A stretch of DNA of 64,000 nt from assembly GCF_007859915.1 (NCBI RefSeq), contig NZ_SJPM01000006.1:62001-126000 (forward strand). The letters are read 5' to 3'. A program made the position numbers and the translations under genes. Below, in pieces: positions 61,901-64,000 of the stretch. Within the stretch, counting starts at the first letter, position 1, and each line of letters starts with the position of its first letter. This stretch comes from Neorhodopirellula pilleata (GTDB taxonomy: Bacteria > Planctomycetota > Planctomycetia > Pirellulales > Pirellulaceae). Under the pieces are notes generated by a model. The model was not told where the DNA came from and did not search any database. It worked only from the letters and a program-made list of their open reading frames with translations.

Positions 61901-64000
61901 CGCGATTGCGGAGTAATTTAGTGATAGCCCTGACTCGACCGCACCATTCAAGCGGATCGTGAATTGCAACACCGAGGTGCCGCCAGGGTTGCCTTCGACA
62001 ACGTCCGTCCCCGTCACAACGATGGCGGCGGTATCGACGTTGGTGTTGGTCACCGAAACGGGAGCCACATCGAGATTATTAAAATCCGCATCGGTGCTCG
62101 TCGTGGGGCCGAGCTGTACTTGCGAAACCACATCGGCGTCGACACGGGCATCGGCGAGTCCCGTGACGGTGATCGTTTGCGGAACGTTCCAGTTCGATGG
62201 TGTGAAGACCAACGGTGTGTTCACGTCGATCGAAAGTTCGGTGGCGTCGCTAACGGAGATCGGGACCGAAACATTCTCGGTTGGTTGTTTAGCAAGGGAA
62301 ACTTCGAACGTCACCGCGGTGCCCGATTCGCTCGTCGTTAAATCATCGGCGGCGATCACGCGGACGTTGCCGACGTCATCATTGAGTGTGCGGACTCGCA
62401 CCGGATCGATCGAGATTGCGTTGTAAGCGGTGTCCGCACTGGTCGCCGATATTACGATGCTGGACAACACATCTTCGTCGACAAGTTGATCGTCCACGCC
62501 GGTGACGGTGAAGGATTGTGGTTGGTCGAAATTGGCGGCTGTGAAAGTCACCGTCGCGGGTGAAACCAATGCTTCGGAAGTATCTTGCGAGATCGCGGTG
62601 ATCGTCACCGGTTGAGTCGGCGGAGTCGCGAGGGTGATCGTGAAAGTGCCCGTTGTGCCGGTTTCCGAAACCACGATCGGATCGGCGGCGGCGACGTTGA
62701 CCGCAGGGACATCATTGTCAACGTTCGTCACGACGAGAGGATCAACCGACAGGTTCGCGTAACCCGCGTCGGCACTCTGTGAAAGATTGAAAGTGATATT
62801 CGCGGTCCGGTTCCCGTCAACGACCAAGCCGTCGTCGACGCCGGTGAGCGTGACGGTTTGGTTTTGATTCCAATTCGCCGGCGTAAAATTGAGCGTCGTC
62901 GGGCCGACCGTGACTTCGTTCGTGTTGGAACTAGCCAATGCAATCGTCACGTTACCGAGCGGTTGTTTTTGCAATCGAACGGAGAAACTATCCGTCGATC
63001 CAGATTCATCTGTTCGAAGATCCGCGATGCCGGTTAGTTCCAATGCGGCGACATCATCGTTGGTGTTCGTCAACGAGACCATTCGAGCCAAGGCCGGAGA
63101 GTTGTAGCCCGCGTCGGTCGTTGAAGACGGCGTGAGAGTGATTTGATAGGAAACGTTGCCATCGACCCGTTCGTCGTTCACACCGGTGATCGTGATGAAT
63201 TGGTTTTGGTTCCAATTGGTCGCGTTGAAGGTCAACGGGCTTCCGCTGACGATGCCTTCGCCGGTGTTGTTGCTTACCGCCGTGACTTGGACGGTCCCCA
63301 TCGGTTGGGTTTGCAAGCGAACCGCAATTTGACTCGTTCCGCCCGCTTCGGTGGTGTTGCCTGGATTGGCCGCGCCGACGACCAAGGACGGAACGTCGTC
63401 GTCGAGGTTGGTTAACATCACGGTCGTCGGATTCAAACCACGGTAGGCGACGTCGCTCGCTTGGGTCGTCGTCAGGGTGACTTGATAAGCCTGGTTTCCG
63501 TCGGTCGTATCGTCGTTGACACCCGTTACGGTGACCGTTTGCGGTTGATCGAAGTTCTGCGGCGTGAACGTTAACTGCGCAGTGTCGGGTGTGCCTTCGC
63601 CGGTATCCGACGAAACTACTGTTACGAAAACATTGGTTGTCGGTTGCCGGGTCAGCCGCACGCTAAACGTGTCGGATTGATCATTTCCGGGTGCCTCGCT
63701 GGTGATCAATCCGGTCAGCGGTTGTACGAGCAAACGGGCTTGATCGCCTTGATTGGTGACGGTCAATGGCGACCGAACAAAGTCGCGGTAGGCGTTGTCA
63801 GGACTGGTCGAAAAGTCGAACGTGATGTTCGCGGTTTGATCGCCGTCGATCGTGTTGTCGTTGACACCGGATAAAGTGACCGTCTGAGCGTTATTCCAGT
63901 TCGCCGGCGTGAAAGTCAGGCTTGTCGGAGCGACGGTGACTTCGTTCGTGTTGCTACTCGCCAAACGGACGATCACATTGGCGGTCGGCTGCGCCGATAG
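58964..64000 (-). CDS. giant Calx-beta repeat protein, N-terminus beyond window
   Basis: The frame is open to the window edge; 1,678 residues of the C-terminal part are visible. Six modules of about 110 residues (the first partial) come first, of the NWNQNQTVTLTGV.D type with a short acidic calcium-like turn (DGNRTANITF). Seven Calx-beta-type modules follow (each with EG..G..S....V.LS..V and a late LNDD/ANDD turn). An SdrD/Cna-B-like domain then occurs (GFVWADTDGSRTKEA...GRYEFDNLAAGTY), and the protein ends with a Ser-rich stretch and LDDIFANW. Such proteins are calcium-binding adhesins or matrix proteins outside the cell. The short terminal LDDIFANW may be a sorting element, which is only a guess. 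Confidence 0.88.
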   Translation of the reverse strand, partial: LSAQPTANVIVRLASSNTNEVTVAPTSLTFTPANWNNAQTVTLSGVNDNTIDGDQTANITFDFSTSPDNAYRDFVRSPLTVTNQGDQARLLVQPLTGLITSEAPGNDQSDTFSVRLTRQPTTNVFVTVVSSDTGEGTPDTAQLTFTPQNFDQPQTVTVTGVNDDTTDGNQAYQVTLTTTQASDVAYRGLNPTTVMLTNLDDDVPSLVVGAANPGNTTEAGGTSQIAVRLQTQPMGTVQVTAVSNNTGEGIVSGSPLTFNATNWNQNQFITITGVNDERVDGNVSYQITLTPSSTTDAGYNSPALARMVSLTNTNDDVAALELTGIADLRTDESGSTDSFSVRLQKQPLGNVTIALASSNTNEVTVGPTTLNFTPANWNQNQTVTLTGVDDGLVVDGNRTANITFNLSQSADAGYANLSVDPLVVTNVDNDVPAVNVAAADPIVVSETGTTGTFTITLATPPTQPVTITAISQDTSEALVSPATVTFTAANFDQPQSFTVTGVDDQLVDEDVLSSIVISATSADTAYNAISIDPVRVRTLNDDVGNVRVIAADDLTTSESGTAVTFEVSLAKQPTENVSVPISVSDATELSIDVNTPLVFTPSNWNVPQTITVTGLADARVDADVVSQVQLGPTTSTDADFNNLDVAPVSVTNTNVDTAAIVVTGTDVVEGNPGGTSVLQFTIRLNGAVESGLSLNYSAIAATSGVPATPGTDFNPTSGTATFNGVDGETMTISVPIVADEIVESNEGVSLRVTNLVANGNGVELTDVSLPSIDATARILNDDTATITLAAGAAVFEGDTNGQSSITSTVSLSAAVQGGVTVEFATTDDSATIAGNDYVASNETLSLGGNDPLTRTISVSIIGDETPEPDESFNLTLSNLMATDDVIRNAITIVNSPAPLTILNDDAPRLILRNITTNNTEGDAGGSRTFRFEVELTDAVDDADGFSIPITTVNGTANAASDYTAVSSILNFSGAAEETRTIDVVISGDDVVENDETFVVRLGSITGLAQDLQVVVPTPEISATIANDDTASIRLVASETTVTEGTAGTTSTITFTATLEGDVDSGFQIGYATTDGTATVGDADYIAANGSLTFTGQSDETQTFSVVVNGDSRLETNETFAVALGELTGLSTTIAGSITRPVAPIDITILADDRATLSIQDAAAVNEGGANASNELVFAVSLSAPVDNAFSLAFATNDTGASSSATAGSDYVSTSGQLTFAANSTATQTIRVPVLGDAMVEPNEVVGMTLGDLTGLPAGLADFIDIERSVATGEIQNDDSATLSIQGPTGASEPGGPGSTTSLTYTVSLSAPVQGGVSIAYTTSDGTATSVASARDYTAASGVLTFDESGSLQRTFTVDVRGDSSIENDESFTVRLGELSNVSSGLATSITVADQPITTTIADDDSITVSFANSASTVAETDGTHEVSVVLTTTGGAILEEPLSVDVIVRSSSSAGSGDFTISTMRVTFPAGSSNGSSQVVRIVLNDEGTAEPTETIVLGLQSVGNNNGVSVGGTDHTVSVTDDPRDATISGFVWADTDGSRTKEAHEMPIAGITIRLTGTDRKGETVSRQTITDATGRYEFDNLAAGTYAVSQDQPAAFHDGIAISPATSAATVATNRISGIAVAPSQQLDGHHFTERGYRAASIPVNAFMARKSSVNTTTASSSGSSSPLDDIFANW

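Overview
The window looks like a chromosome segment of a planctomycete, most likely from the Rhodopirellula/Pirellulaceae group. The evidence is a paired PSD1-type cytochrome protein (DUF1549/DUF1553) and DUF1501 protein, DUF1559 pseudopilin-like proteins, PQQ-type beta-propeller exported proteins, a giant Calx-beta protein, small proteins with an NPYDPP start, frequent TTG/GTG starts, and a dispersed palindromic repeat whose translation gives the 'VTRCVSEG' type of spurious peptide. No rRNA operon, CRISPR array or replication origin was seen.

Layout. 1-3.5 kb: the 3' part of an RND efflux permease, then a fatty acid desaturase. 3.7-6.4 kb: a secreted double-fasciclin protein, an ECF sigma factor and a membrane anti-sigma factor. 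6.4-9.9 kb: an M66-like metalloprotease translationally coupled to a membrane thioredoxin-fold protein. 10-14.3 kb: PSD1 cytochrome and DUF1501 pair. 14.5-17.3 kb: pyrB, a dihydroorotase homologue without its metal ligands, and rnpA, all tightly packed. 17.6-20.5 kb (minus): phosphohexomutase and an ABC ATPase. 20.7-24.9 kb: an accessory island with a dead IS1-family copy, a small RHH-like gene, an unusual tRNA-like gene with a 9+3 acceptor branch, a minus-strand winged-helix gene set, and a 115-bp MITE that splits a small gene. 25-28.3 kb: TolC-type outer membrane protein plus an exported partner. 28.5-35.2 kb: rRNA/tRNA methyltransferase and acyl-adenylating enzyme (plus), converging on MBOAT, SGNH, pssA and psd (minus). 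35.4-38.9 kb: nadB, purQ and a methyltransferase. 38.9-43.6 kb: DUF1559 gene with its small lipoprotein, a serine hydrolase, and a junction zone where fragments of an MscS channel and a second DUF1559 gene are fused. 43.8-51.3 kb: several planctomycete-specific proteins, a cysteine-repeat secreted protein and a cupin. 51.4-55.8 kb: two PQQ-type propeller proteins. 55.9-58.8 kb (minus): MarR regulator, pirin, DoxX and Old Yellow Enzyme, a likely electrophile/quinone stress set. 59-64 kb (minus): the C-terminal 1,678 residues of a Calx-beta adhesin-like protein that runs off the window.

Functional links. Several sets appear to be expressed together: sigma/anti-sigma (ATGA overlap) with the fasciclin gene; pyrB/pyrC'/rnpA; pssA/SGNH/MBOAT chained by 4-bp overlaps; methyltransferase/AMP ligase (ATGA overlap); and marR/pirin/doxX/OYE with palindromic candidate operators. 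The most unusual item is the tRNA-like gene at 22223-22312. The other points for follow-up are the clean MITE insertion at 24707-24821, the zinc-site-less dihydroorotase, the Cys-to-Ser transglutaminase-like protein and the modular 62-cysteine protein.
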